64,000 bases of DNA from Erwinia_E haradaeae_C (GCF_900698995.1 NZ_LR217735.1:930001-994000); one strand, 5' to 3'. Shown: positions 28,056 through 38,924, counted from the stretch's first letter. The notes: generated by a model from the letters alone, not told the origin. Made by a program: numbers and translations.

Positions 28056-28884
28056 AATGATTTTTATCATATCCTAGATAAATTAATACATATACCAAAG
28101 AGATCAATTACGAGCACCTTTGTAACCTTGATGCTAATATATAATAGCTATAAAATTGTATCTATAATATATGCTATATTTATAATATAATAAAATACTG
28201 CGCAAGTGATTCTCTCTAGTTATCTGATTTAGCTTATAAACTGAAGATATAAAATCTGTGCTAGTTAAATTATAGATTTCAGTTCTTAGAATGAAATGCT
28301 TTTCTTTTACAAATAAAATACATACATATAGCTTTACTTATTGACTTGTAAGTCAACTGTAACATTTGAGTAAAATTGAGCATTTAATCAGGAGTTCTTT
28401 AGATGTAATCTTATGCTCCGATAGCTAGTAAGTTGTAAAATATAAATACAATATACATCTATAAACATAGATCATAAAAATACCTACAACTACAAAAGCA
28501 TTATCACATAATCTATACTAATCTATTATTTTTTAAAAAATATATTGATATTCATGCATCAATATTACGTGATATGATATAATTATTTTTGGATCATAGA
28601 AAGGAATACTAAAAAATTATAAAATAAGAGAACTTTCCTAAAAACTAAAAATTACAGTTTAAAGAACCTAAACATTACAATTTCATGTATTATTCATGTT
28701 AAGGATGGTGTTTGTTTATCTGAAAATAGTATTATTTTTATAACTTATTAAAGATTATTATAAAAATAATTTACATTTAATATACTCTCTATTTTTAATA
28801 GCATACCAAAATATCATTTTCTATCCCTCATGAATGATGATGAATAGAGTATTATTTATGCATCCCATTTTGTAAGACTATAAT
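28056..28884. other. Divergent pykF-aroK spacer
   Basis: AT-rich. It includes a 16-bp palindrome TTGACTTGTAAGTCAA (28341-28356) and an orphan Shine-Dalgarno AGGAG at about 28391 that leads to an ATG followed directly by TAA. No gene is seen. Confidence 0.45.
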
Positions 28885-29415
28885 ATGACAAAAAAACATA
28901 ACATCTTTTTAGTTGGCCCCGCTGGTTCAGGAAAAAGTACTATTGGACGTAATTTATCGCAACTGCTACAAATGGAATTTTTTGATTCAGACTATGAAAT
29001 TGAACGCCGTAGTGGAGTAAATATAGATTGGATTATAGATGTCGAGGGAGAAATCGGATTTCGCACTCGCGAAGAAAAAATTATCGCTGAGCTCACAAAG
29101 AAACGAGGTATTGTGTTAGCAGCCGGAACAAGCTGCATACAATCACAAAATACATGCACTCATCTCTCTACTCGTGGCATGGTAATACATCTCGAAATAA
29201 CCACTTTAAGTAAACTAGAACGTACTTATCATAACAAAAAATATCCACTTCCTATCACTACAAGTTATTTCAAAATGACCACACAAGCATTATTGGATGC
29301 ACAAAATCTATTATATAAAGAAATTTCTGACGTCACCATACATACTAACAAGCAAAGTCCAAGGTTGATTGTAAAGAAAATTTTACAAATTCTAAAAACA
29401 AATATATCAAACTAA
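28885..29415 (+). CDS. aroK: Shikimate kinase, active site apparently damaged
   Basis: By overall similarity this is AroK (shikimate to shikimate 3-phosphate), 176 residues against 173. The P-loop GPAGSGKST (11-19) and the DSD acid pair (34-36) are intact, as is FRTREEK (59-65). Several shikimate and lid residues differ: the expected ATGGG glycine cluster reads AAGTS at 79-83, the lid KKRPLL reads KKYPLP (118-123), and NERNPLY reads DAQNLLY (138-144), which loses an arginine. The second half is much less conserved than the first. It may have lost or changed activity while the frame stays open. In E. coli aroB follows; here a 1.3 kb empty spacer does. No good ribosome binding site. Confidence 0.85.
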   Translation: MTKKHNIFLVGPAGSGKSTIGRNLSQLLQMEFFDSDYEIERRSGVNIDWIIDVEGEIGFRTREEKIIAELTKKRGIVLAAGTSCIQSQNTCTHLSTRGMVIHLEITTLSKLERTYHNKKYPLPITTSYFKMTTQALLDAQNLLYKEISDVTIHTNKQSPRLIVKKILQILKTNISN

Positions 29416-30741
29416 CTATCTCGAGAATTGGTTAACTGTATAGAAAATACATTTCACAAAAAAAATAATAAAGACTTCTATTTATACTATACAAAAAAAT
29501 CTTTATGAGTCATTAAAACTTTATGTGTTTAAATAAATACATAAAATTAAACTGAAAATTAATATCTTAAGCTCATGAGCAATATAGATAAAATAAACAA
29601 CAAAATAAAAATATTACAAAGTATACTGATATTCTCACTAATAATTCCTAAAAAAATATAAGCTAGATATCATTTTTGCTAAATAATTCTAAAATCTGTC
29701 AGCTGTATGATAAAATTAGAAAAATGTAAAATTCAAATACAAAATAAAAACACATAATATCAGGCAATATACTTAATACCAACCCGAAGAGTCATAATTT
29801 ATTTTAAATCTCTAGCAAGCAACTGCTAAAAAAATAAAAAATAACAATCCATGAGCTTTTATAGAATAAATATTCTATATTAAATGATTAATTTTTCGAT
29901 GTATTCAATGCTCATTAGTATTATTGTCTTTTTTGATCTTAGTTATAAACGATTCAATATACAGACTTATTTTTCTCATCTTTTGCTACATATACATATT
30001 CCAAAAGAATTGTTTTTAATTTTATATTTGATACATAATATATTATAAAAATAATCTGATAATTTAATAATTATACGTTTAGAATAGCTACCAATGTACC
30101 ATAACATATTACGTGAGAATTATTAAACATAAGACAGATAAACTGAGATTAATATTTTAGAAAAACCTACAATTCATATCAAGATTTCTACTATAAAACT
30201 AAAACGAATCTAATATAACCTTAAGCTTATAATATTGTTTTTATTATATTTTTATCATGTCATTCTTATGATGCTCATAAATAAAATATAGCACCTATAT
30301 CAATCCTAGATAAAAACAATAATATTTACATAAACAAAACCAAAATCTACAGGTCATAAAAGTCTATATTTCAATGCTAAAAACATTTCAATGCTAAAAA
30401 CAAAACTATTATAATTAAAATCAATCATATGATGATACACTATGCTTTACATATCTTAAAAATTAAGGTGTAGTATACACTACTATTTTTACCTCTACTT
30501 AAAGACAATTTTTATAAAATAATCAAAAGACTACCCCCTTCTGATCTCAACAATAACCTATCATAACTGTAATCTAGTATTATGAGATAGATCATACATA
30601 CACGTTTCAACCAGTAAGTGAGCGATGCTAATAATTATTAATATTAAGTTGATAATCACTATAAGTCTTCATATAATATAATATTGCAGTAATACTATGA
30701 TAACATTAAAAGGGCTGCGGAAATAAAAAGGAGACTCTTGA
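29416..30741. other. 1.3 kb spacer aroK-rpe, site of lost aroB-damX-dam
   Basis: In E. coli aroB, damX and dam lie between aroK and rpe; none is recognisable here. It contains one 17-bp exact tandem duplication (ATTTCAATGCTAAAAAC at 30368-30384 and 30385-30401). rpe has a strong ribosome binding site AAGGAG at its edge. Confidence 0.5.
30368..30401. repeat. 17-bp tandem duplication
   Basis: Two identical copies of ATTTCAATGCTAAAAAC lie head to tail. A partial AAAAC continues after the second copy. Confidence 0.8.
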
Positions 30742-31455
30742 ATGAAAAAATGTTTAATTGCTCCATCAATTCTCTCCGCAGACTGTGCCAGACTTGGAGA
30801 AGACATTTCAAAAGCACTAGATGCCGGAGGTGATTTAGTCCACTTTGATGTTATGGACAATCATTATGTGCCTAATCTTACCATGGGACCAATGGTTGTA
30901 AAAGCACTCCGTAATTATGGAATAACTGCACCCATTGATGTTCACTTAATGGTAGAGCCAGTTGACCACATCATCCCTTATTTTGCAGAAGCAGGTGCCA
31001 ATTATATCACTTTTCACCCAGAAGCATCTAAGCATATTGATCGTACATTGCAACTAATTAAAACAAGCGGTTGTTATTCAGGTTTAGCATTAAATCCTGC
31101 TACACCTCTCAATATTCTTGATTATGTTATGCACAAACTAGACATAATTGTTGTCATGTCTGTTAACCCGGGATTTAGTAGTCAATTATTTATTCCAAAT
31201 GCCTTACATAAAATACATCAAGTTAGACAACTTATTAATCAAAGTGGTTATGATATCTGCTTAGCAGTTGATGGGGGGATAACAATAAATAATTTTTCTG
31301 AAATTGCCGCCGCAGGCACCGATATGTTTGTAGTAGGTTCTGCCATTTTTAATCAAATTGATTATAAAAAGGCTATTGATGGTATGCGATATATAATAAG
31401 TAATTCGATACCTGAATCATATTGTAAAAACCATACGCTTATCATTAGCTCTTGA
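30742..31455 (+). CDS. rpe: Ribulose-phosphate 3-epimerase
   Basis: Interconverts ribulose 5-phosphate and xylulose 5-phosphate in the pentose phosphate pathway. TIM-barrel enzyme of 237 residues (E. coli 225); the excess is a C-terminal tail after DYKKAIDGMR. Metal and catalytic residues are in APSILSADCARLGED, VHFDVMDNHYVPNLT, DVHLMVEP, VMSVNPGFSSQ and the second catalytic aspartate in AVDGGI. The ATG follows AAGGAGA at good spacing. The E. coli neighbours gph and trpS are missing downstream. Confidence 0.96.
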   Translation: MKKCLIAPSILSADCARLGEDISKALDAGGDLVHFDVMDNHYVPNLTMGPMVVKALRNYGITAPIDVHLMVEPVDHIIPYFAEAGANYITFHPEASKHIDRTLQLIKTSGCYSGLALNPATPLNILDYVMHKLDIIVVMSVNPGFSSQLFIPNALHKIHQVRQLINQSGYDICLAVDGGITINNFSEIAAAGTDMFVVGSAIFNQIDYKKAIDGMRYIISNSIPESYCKNHTLIISS

Positions 31456-32432
31456 AAGATTTTACGTCATTAAAGATTCTGGTTAACAGTCTTAGTCTTG
31501 CTGCATTTGTATAGTATTTTAAAAGATCTTTATGATAAAATAAAAAACAATTTAGTTCTATAAAAATCATTAATCCGGCATACTCAAACAATGTAAACTT
31601 TTTAAAATATTCTATAAAAACAGAAATAACATTAAATCAACCAGAACTATCTAATAATTTTATAGAGCTTAATAATTTAAATAAGGATTCAGTTAATGAT
31701 TAAATAATTTTATTAAAACCGTATGGATTTTCGTTAATAAATATTTTATCTATCAATAATTTTTAACAAATTACAATTAAAAATATATATATTTATATTT
31801 CAACCAAGACTAGAAAGAAGGATATTTTTATTTAAAGATTTACGATAAGATTTATGATAGAGAAATTATTATTACCTTGAATTTTTACAAGCGGCGTTCT
31901 CATTAGTTTTATTTTATAATTTTTAGACTATAGTTTTCAAAACTTCTTTTCGATTCTAACCTTCTAAATATGATTAATAGGATTTAATAGGTTTAATAGG
32001 TTTAATAGGTTTAATAGATTTAATAGATTTAATAGATTTAATGATTTAATGATTTAATGATTTTATCATTATGCTATATCAAAAATGATAGATCCACTAA
32101 AAATTATTTTATTTGAAAAATAAATTTACATGTAATTAATGTATTTATACTAATTGTGATCTCTATAATTAATGCAATACTGTATGATTTATTTTATATA
32201 TACAATACCTTTTTTATATAAAGGTTACTTATCTATAATTACTCTATGTAATACTGTTCTATAAATTTCTGTTTTATTCCGCGTATATTCTGAAATTGTA
32301 TACTAAAAATTTTCTGAATTACTTATACTATATATTCATATTTTTTTGTTTAACGTCCATACATCTAGTTATTACTCGATATTATACTCTATAAGACAAA
32401 TACTTCTAATAACATGAGTGCCTGAATCATAA
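31456..32432. other. Spacer rpe-yeeZ with minisatellite
   Basis: AT-rich, no gene seen. It contains the TTTAATAG tandem array at 31972-32059, listed separately. Confidence 0.5.
31972..32059. repeat. Short tandem repeat array (8-10 bp units)
   Basis: About ten head-to-tail units: GATTAATAG, GATTTAATAG, three GTTTAATAG, two ATTTAATAG, then three ATTTAATG. The unit changes in order along the array, which suggests stepwise expansion by replication slippage. Likely variable between strains. Confidence 0.9.
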
Positions 32433-33272
32433 TTATGCTATCATACACATTGGATCTGGATAACAATAAACAAATCCTAAATCTCGACAAATTTTACTAC
32501 CATCAATTATCCTCCCAAATTCTCTACTGTCATTAACATTAAAATAAAAACTTGGCGGTGGTAAACCCAATTTTTTAGCCGCTTGAGGGTAAAACTTATT
32601 ACGCGCTGGATGTTCTGGGGCGCTCAAGTTATAAATGTTCCCTCCAGAAGAACGGCTCAATAATAAGATTATAGCTGCAACAACATCATCAAGATGTACC
32701 AGATTAACACCATGATATCCATTTTTTAATACAGTTTTACCAACTAAAAAGGTACCTGGATGACGTTTTGGCCCTACTAGTCCAGCTAATCTTAAAATAT
32801 CTACTGACACCATTTTTAAACAAGATAACCAGTTCTCCACCTCTAATAAAACACGTGCAGTAAAACTATGAGGTTTAACTGTTGTATTCTCATTAATGCT
32901 ACAAGAACTCTTCTCATATACAGAAATTGAACTAGTAAAAATTATTTGAGTAATAGAAAAATTTAAAGCAACGTTTACTAAATTTTGTATAGCTAAAAGA
33001 TAGTCACTACTCTGTGTGTTACTAGTAATTTTTTGAGTTAAAGGCAGTGTAATAACCATAGCATCTACATTTAGTAAATTTTTTAAATCCTGTTTGTTAC
33101 ACATTAGCTTTGGTGTAAGTTTTAAAAGATAACTATTAATCCCAGACATTCTAATCAATTCTACTCCGTCCTGAGTAGTCTTGCTGCCACTAACCTGCCA
33201 ACTTCTTTCTATCAAAGACATGCCTAACGGTAAACCTAGCCATCCTAACCCAATAATTGCCACACGTTTCAT
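32433..33272 (-). CDS. yeeZ: SDR-family NAD(P)-dependent epimerase-like protein YeeZ
   Basis: An extended short-chain dehydrogenase of unknown substrate. It has 279 residues (E. coli YeeZ 274). The N-terminal Rossmann motif GLGWLGLPLG binds the nucleotide, and SGSKTTQDGVELIRMSGI is nearly the E. coli text. Further family blocks: TSSISVYE, RLAGLVGPKRHPG, VNLVHLDDVV, YNLSAPEHPARN and the C-terminal IIDGSKICRDLGF. The YxxxK catalytic pair of classical SDRs is not evident. The start follows GGAG. In E. coli it lies beside the his operon, which is not in this window. Identity secure, function unknown. Confidence 0.93.
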   Translation of the reverse strand: MKRVAIIGLGWLGLPLGMSLIERSWQVSGSKTTQDGVELIRMSGINSYLLKLTPKLMCNKQDLKNLLNVDAMVITLPLTQKITSNTQSSDYLLAIQNLVNVALNFSITQIIFTSSISVYEKSSCSINENTTVKPHSFTARVLLEVENWLSCLKMVSVDILRLAGLVGPKRHPGTFLVGKTVLKNGYHGVNLVHLDDVVAAIILLLSRSSGGNIYNLSAPEHPARNKFYPQAAKKLGLPPPSFYFNVNDSREFGRIIDGSKICRDLGFVYCYPDPMCMIA

Positions 33273-34381
33273 CTTTTAGCTCCATGTAACCAATGAACTT
33301 ATTAGTAATAAAAGATTGAGGATAAACATGGATTGCATCCAGAACGTGATTTTTACCACACTAGCCATAAACTTTTATATCACCTATCTCCTAAAATAAT
33401 AAAAATTTTTATTCATTCATATTTTTATTTGTACATTCTGCTTCTTCTACTAGAAACCTCAAAGGTCCATGATCTCTTTTTTAGAGATAACTTCTTAAAT
33501 AAAGTTATTCAACTAAATCAAACAACCAGGTTAACTAACGATGAGTATTATCTCTAATAATAGAAAATATAAAAAAATCATTTGATATATTACATTTTAT
33601 TCCGCTCTTTTCTAATTTTAAACATTATCTTGCTATCTAATAAATCTATGAAGATAATCTTCAGCTATCCTAAGACTTAAAAATATTCATTGATCTAAAA
33701 AATGCTTCTAAATACAATACTTAAATGTAAAAACTTAAATACAAATATAATAGAAAATTATTTTATAGTAGATTTTATTTAAAAAATAGTTACTAAAATA
33801 ATTATTAATAACTCTATAATAATTCTTTCTATTATGTTCCATTATTTTGGATAAGAATAAAACTAAATTAAATAACATTTAATATGTAAGATATAAAATG
33901 AAATCTTATAAAATTTTAATACCTCAAAATTTTATTTTTTCTAAAAAACATCTACACATCTAAACATATCAAAATCTAAACATGATATAGTTCTTGTGTA
34001 TTAAATTAAACTAAATGAAATTTTATAGAATAAAATTAATGCTTTTATCGCTAAAATTATAACTATTAACAATCACAATAAAAACAATTCTTAAAATCTT
34101 AGATGACTTTTTCCCATTAATAAAAAACTTAATATTATATAGCATTAAATATGTTAGACATTTGCTAGTGACGAAGAACGTAAACAAACTTAAAATTTTT
34201 AGCTATAGTTAAAGCTAATGACAGATTGAACATAATCACTAAAAATTTTATAATTTTTAATTGCAATCCACTTGATACTGATATACAAGATACTAACGAT
34301 CTATGTTTTGTACTTTTAGACATAATGCGTCTAAACAATACTTCTAGATTTTTCTCTAATATGTAAAATGGCAAAACTCTG
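33273..34381. other. Spacer yeeZ-pitA
   Basis: AT-rich, no recognisable gene. Just after the divergent yeeZ start there is a Shine-Dalgarno GAGG followed by a 23-codon open frame (33328-33399). A 69-codon frame on the minus strand (34165-34374) has no recognisable relative and no support. Confidence 0.45.
33328..33399 (+). CDS. 23-codon open frame with good Shine-Dalgarno, doubtful
   Basis: ATG at 33328, stop TAA at 33397-33399. GAGG lies 6-7 bases before the ATG, better than for many real genes here. The peptide starts MDCIQNVIFTT and is hydrophobic. It may be the start of a decayed gene or a chance frame. Confidence 0.15.
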   Translation: MDCIQNVIFTTLAINFYITYLLK

Positions 34382-35884
34382 ATGTTACATTTATTTTCTG
34401 GCCTTGATTATTATACTGCATTTTTTTTGATACTAGCACTATTTTTTGTATTATTTTATGAAGCTATCAATGGTTTTCATGATACAGCTAATGCCATAGC
34501 TACTGTTATCTATACTCGGGCATTACGATCAAAATTAGCCGTAGTGATGTCCGGAGTATTCAATTTTATAGGTGTGTTGCTGGGCGGTTTAAGTGTGGCT
34601 TATGCGATTGTCCATTTACTGCCAGCTGATCTACTACGAAATGCTAGATCTACAGATGGACTTATCATGCTTAGCTCTATGTTAATTGCCTCTATCATTT
34701 GGAATCTAGGTACTTGGTATTATGGATTACCAGCTTCTAGTTCACATACACTCATTGGAGGTATTATTGGTATTAGTGTTACTAACGCCTATTTAACAGG
34801 GCATTCACTCTTAGAAGCGTTAAATATTTCAAAAATGCTTAATATTTTAACATCATTGATCATTTCACCAATTTTAGGTTTTGTACTTGCTGGCAGTTTA
34901 ATTATCATTCTACGTAGATATTGGGATGGAAATAAAAAAAGAAAACGTATTCACATGACACCCAATGAAAGAGAAAAATTTGATGGCAAAAAAAAACCAC
35001 CGTTTTGGACTAGAGTTGCCTTAATTCTTTCAGCAATAGGTGTTAGTTATTCACATGGCGCCAATGATGGTCAAAAAGGTATTGGTCTTATTATGTTAAT
35101 TTTAATTGGTGTTGCTCCCTCTAGTTTTGCAGTCAATATTAATGCTAACGATTATGATATTTTTCGTACTCGTGATGCCGTGATTCATCTTGAACAGTAT
35201 TATCAGAAGCTTATTCCTAATTTTTCACAACAGATAACTAAAGTATCACCTATTATATCAAGCATCCAGGTTCAAAATAATTATATAAATTCAGTCAAAA
35301 ATTCTATTTTATCTCATACTTTACTATCATGTAAAGAAGCGCGGAAGTTATTAGATAATCTGGTAAGCTATGATGCACTTAATGTAGAAGAAAAAATACA
35401 GTTAAGAAGCTTGTTGATATATATTGCTGATACTATAGACAGGATCTCTCGCTTACCAACTACGACAAATTCAGATGTGTTATTTTTAAAAAAATTAAAA
35501 GTAGATTTACTCAATACCGTGGAATATGCCCCATTATGGATTATAATAGCAATTGCTTTTGCACTATCCCTAGGCACTATGGCAGGTTGGCGTCGTATAG
35601 CGCAAACTATTGGTGAAAAAGTTGGAAAACAGGGAATGACATATGCTCAAGGCATGTCGGCACAAATTACAGCGGCAGTATCTATTGGGGTAGCCAGTTA
35701 CACGGGTATACCAGTATCAACCACACATATCCTTTCTTCATCTGTAGCAGGTGCTATGCTAGCAAGTGGCAGTGGTATTCAAGGTCGTACAGTTAAAAAT
35801 ATTTTAATAGCTTGGATGCTCACACTCCCTGTTGCAATTATATTATCTAGCGTCCTATATGCAATAGCAACCACATTGATCTAA
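34382..35884 (+). CDS. pitA: Low-affinity inorganic phosphate transporter PitA
   Basis: Proton-coupled inner-membrane carrier of metal-phosphate. It has 500 residues (E. coli 499) with about ten membrane segments. The inverted family repeats are visible: EAINGFHDTANAIATVIYT with GLPASSSHTLIGG in the N-terminal half, and SHGANDGQKGIG with GMSAQITAAVSIGVASYTGIP and STTHILSSSV in the C-terminal half (the longer segments given by key words). A charged cytoplasmic loop (about 185-210) and a divergent hydrophilic stretch (about 255-375) separate the halves. No ribosome binding site stands out. It would supply phosphate (and perhaps divalent metals) from the host. Confidence 0.95.
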   Translation: MLHLFSGLDYYTAFFLILALFFVLFYEAINGFHDTANAIATVIYTRALRSKLAVVMSGVFNFIGVLLGGLSVAYAIVHLLPADLLRNARSTDGLIMLSSMLIASIIWNLGTWYYGLPASSSHTLIGGIIGISVTNAYLTGHSLLEALNISKMLNILTSLIISPILGFVLAGSLIIILRRYWDGNKKRKRIHMTPNEREKFDGKKKPPFWTRVALILSAIGVSYSHGANDGQKGIGLIMLILIGVAPSSFAVNINANDYDIFRTRDAVIHLEQYYQKLIPNFSQQITKVSPIISSIQVQNNYINSVKNSILSHTLLSCKEARKLLDNLVSYDALNVEEKIQLRSLLIYIADTIDRISRLPTTTNSDVLFLKKLKVDLLNTVEYAPLWIIIAIAFALSLGTMAGWRRIAQTIGEKVGKQGMTYAQGMSAQITAAVSIGVASYTGIPVSTTHILSSSVAGAMLASGSGIQGRTVKNILIAWMLTLPVAIILSSVLYAIATTLI

Positions 35885-37511
35885 AAACTGTATATATTTA
35901 TAAATTAACCTCAACCTATGACTTTTATTAAAAAATTTATGATTATATAATAATAGAGATAATCTAAACATAGATAAATAGAAAAAATTAAATTAGATAT
36001 CTTAAATATAAAAACTTTTAATATTCATTATTCTATACTATAATTATACTGTACTTAATCAGACTATCTCTATCGTAAAAAGGTGCTGATAGCGTTACTA
36101 CCAGCTCTAAATATTTAATCAAGAGTAGTAATTGCTTTTAACTTACAAATATATTTAATAAAAATATTACATATATAAAATCATTAAAGTAATGTATTAC
36201 AAAATGATAAAATAAAAGACTTAAAATATTATTAAGCAATCAATAATGAATTTTATTCTTTTAGTTATTATTTCTAAAATCAAGCACTATAGTGCTTGAT
36301 TTTTTTTATGTTATTAAATTATCTCATTGATAATATTGTTCTTAATAATAGTACTGAAGATACTATTGGATAAACCACCTTTAAGAAGATTTTATTTCTT
36401 TAAAATACTCTAAAAATTTTAAATTTTTTAAATTCTGTTACAATTTTACCAGTCATAACATAACAATTCAAATATCTTTCTATAAAATGCCTCAATATTA
36501 ATGAGACTATATACTAAGATATAAATATATATGATTTATCAAGATCTGATAATACATCTGAAGCCGCTACCACGCTACAAAAAGAAGCATATTCTGTCAT
36601 ATTATTATCATATAATGATGTTTAATACCGGGCAACTTCAACATAAATATCATATACATAAAAAATAATAATAAATCTATCTCTATTTTTTAGATTGCTT
36701 GTTAGTCGATAGAGAATCACAACTCAGTACAGAGATGTATTATATGACTCCAAGATCATAACTCGTAATATTAACAATAATTTCACAACTAATAATTAAT
36801 GAAAGTAAAGATATTACGTATACTATACTAATCATTAACACTTAGTAATCTTAGATATTTTAGTTAGATCCACTATATATTTTATTTTCAAATAACAACA
36901 AAATAACAAATCAATACTCTATGCGCTTCTAAGTTACCCATTGGATTAATATAAAATTATAATAAAACTAAAATATCACTACAATTATAAATATTTTTAT
37001 AATATTTTAGGTGGATTTTCTTCATAAACACCAAAAACATTAACACAAGAAAATCTCAAATAAACTTCTGTATGGTGAATTTTTCATATTAATTAATTAA
37101 TTAAAAGAAATTGTATAACAATCGTGCTATATATTTAAAAGATAACATGAATTTACAACTAAAATAGTAAACAATCTATAATATTTTTTAATTTAGCTAA
37201 AAACATTACGTAACGTGATTAGCTTCAGGTTTTGTCTTTTTTAAGAGTGTATTATTAATATACTCATTATCATATATAAAAATGTATATACAATTCTATG
37301 TATCTCATGGTCTATATATTTACCTATTCAACATATAATCATGTTAGTTCATCTACTTACAACACGCATAAGCAAATAACATGATTGGCTATTTTTAAAA
37401 ATTAATTAATGTAACAATTATTTATATCAAATATTAAATACTGCAGTAGATTAATATTTTTACATCTAATGCCAAAGACATCCATAAGAAGATAACGTTA
37501 GGAAGCATATT
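35885..37511. other. 1.6 kb spacer pitA-rseC with terminator-like palindrome
   Basis: AT-rich. It holds TTACTAC/GTAGTAA arms near 36096-36131, the 28-bp palindrome 36276-36303 and two smaller hairpins at 36319-36367. No gene is seen. In E. coli rpoE-rseA-rseB precede rseC; none is recognisable here. Confidence 0.5.
36276..36307. terminator. Strong bidirectional-type intrinsic terminator
   Basis: A 12-bp stem AAAATCAAGCAC (36276-36287) with GTGCTTGATTTT (36292-36303), loop TATA, followed on the plus strand by an uninterrupted T-run to 36307. On the minus strand four Ts end the stem, so it might work both ways. It lies 391 bp after pitA, so it ends either a long pitA 3' UTR or an unrecognised transcript. 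Confidence 0.75.
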
Positions 37512-37934
37512 ATGATCAAGGCATTAGCAACCGTAGCATCATATCAGAATAATATTTTAAAGCTATATGTCCAAAAGAATATAGCTTGCAACAACTGCTC
37601 TCTTGCTTTAAACTTATTAGAATCTATCTTGTGTTCTAATAATACGGGGAGTATATATAAAATTACAGTTTTTAATACACAAGAATTTTTTAAAGACCAA
37701 CAAGTTGAGCTATCTATAAGTAAAAATATAATTCTTATAACAGCATTTTTTATATATATAACACCATTATTTGGATTATTTGTTGTAGGTGGAATTTTTC
37801 AAATATTTTTCTGTAACAACCAAGTAACAGTACTAGCTTCATTTTTAGGTGGAGCCATGGGTATGTTAATCATTAAAAAAATTTCAAAAATACTCATGCG
37901 ATTAGAATTATTTCAAATAAAGATTCTTAAATAA
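37512..37934 (+). CDS. rseC: RseC / SoxR-reducing system membrane protein
   Basis: RseC is a small inner-membrane protein with a cysteine motif in its N-terminal part, linked to SoxR reduction and positioned after rseB in the E. coli sigma-E operon. This copy has 140 residues (E. coli 159). MIKALATVASYQN matches the family start. Cysteines occur in ACNNC (26-29 region) and LC a little further on; the E. coli motif is CSSC...CGS. Two membrane segments follow (about 75-95 and 98-118: ITPLFGLFVVGGIFQIFF, then ASFLGGAMGMLII). The C-terminal tail is shortened. No sigma-E genes are near. Moderately divergent but recognisable. Confidence 0.8.
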   Translation: MIKALATVASYQNNILKLYVQKNIACNNCSLALNLLESILCSNNTGSIYKITVFNTQEFFKDQQVELSISKNIILITAFFIYITPLFGLFVVGGIFQIFFCNNQVTVLASFLGGAMGMLIIKKISKILMRLELFQIKILK

Positions 37935-38924
37935 AATATTAATTTCTGTAGTATAATTATTTTTATATTTGCTGAGATGAATGCTATGATTATTAATATT
38001 TTGACTATTAACATTTTTACTATTTCAGAACAAATAAATATTTTATTTTTATTTTCTAATAACATAAAAACTCACTAATTATATCATATGCAATTATATA
38101 AATTAAATTAAAAATTTATATATAAGCTGCGAGATACCATAAAAGTTAGTCATAAATTTTAAGCATATAATACAATATATAATTGTCATTATATATATAC
38201 TACAAACATCATCATTATTATGCTCTTAATTACAGTACAGTCTAACTTAAAAAAGATCATCTTCAGTACTTTAATATAAGGTAGATTAAAAAAATCAAAT
38301 AATATATGCGATATCGGTAATCTATTTAAAGCATAAGAAAGAATCACATTTTGATCACTAAAATGATGTGATTATATGAGTTCTGCATAAAATTTTTAAA
38401 TACTATTTATATTACTCGTTTTTAAACATATAAATATAATGAGAATCTTTCTTAATAACTCTAAATCAAAAATTCATACTCAATTAAAATATAACATTAT
38501 TACAAATTGTAGCATATACTCAAAAAACATTCCTATCATAGTAAATAAAATCTTATGTAAAATAAGATAATAAAATTATCACTGATTTTTTTTTAAAAAA
38601 TTTATTTATTCTATATTAATATAAATATCTTTGATATTAATTAGTATCGCAGTTTATATTAGAATGTAAAATAATTACTCTATACAAAAAATAATATTTT
38701 TCATATAGATTGCGCGATATTATCCGTTAAAAATTTTTATCTGTATAAAATAGATACTTTAATTAAAAATTACCTCCTGCAATATTATTAGTATATTTAT
38801 ATTGCTACATTTATATTAATTAATATTAATTATACATATTCTAATATTTTAACCATCCGAGCTAAAAGCTCATAAGTACTCTTTTATCTATAAGACTTTT
38901 TAAATAAAAGCTTAGGGAGTTTCA
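37935..38924. other. Spacer rseC-cysQ
   Basis: AT-rich, no gene seen. One hairpin: AATCACAT (38342-38349) with ATGTGATT (38366-38373). cysQ has the ribosome binding site AGGGAG at 38913-38918. Confidence 0.45.

Noticed and set aside
33333..33557. 74-codon frame from TTG next to yeeZ
   Set aside because: No family resemblance; composition follows the AT-rich spacer, and a different frame has the better ribosome binding site.
34165..34374. 69-codon minus-strand frame beside pitA, considered as a uspB remnant
   Set aside because: uspB lies at the other end of pitA in E. coli, and the similarity is limited to generic hydrophobic residues. No ribosome binding site.
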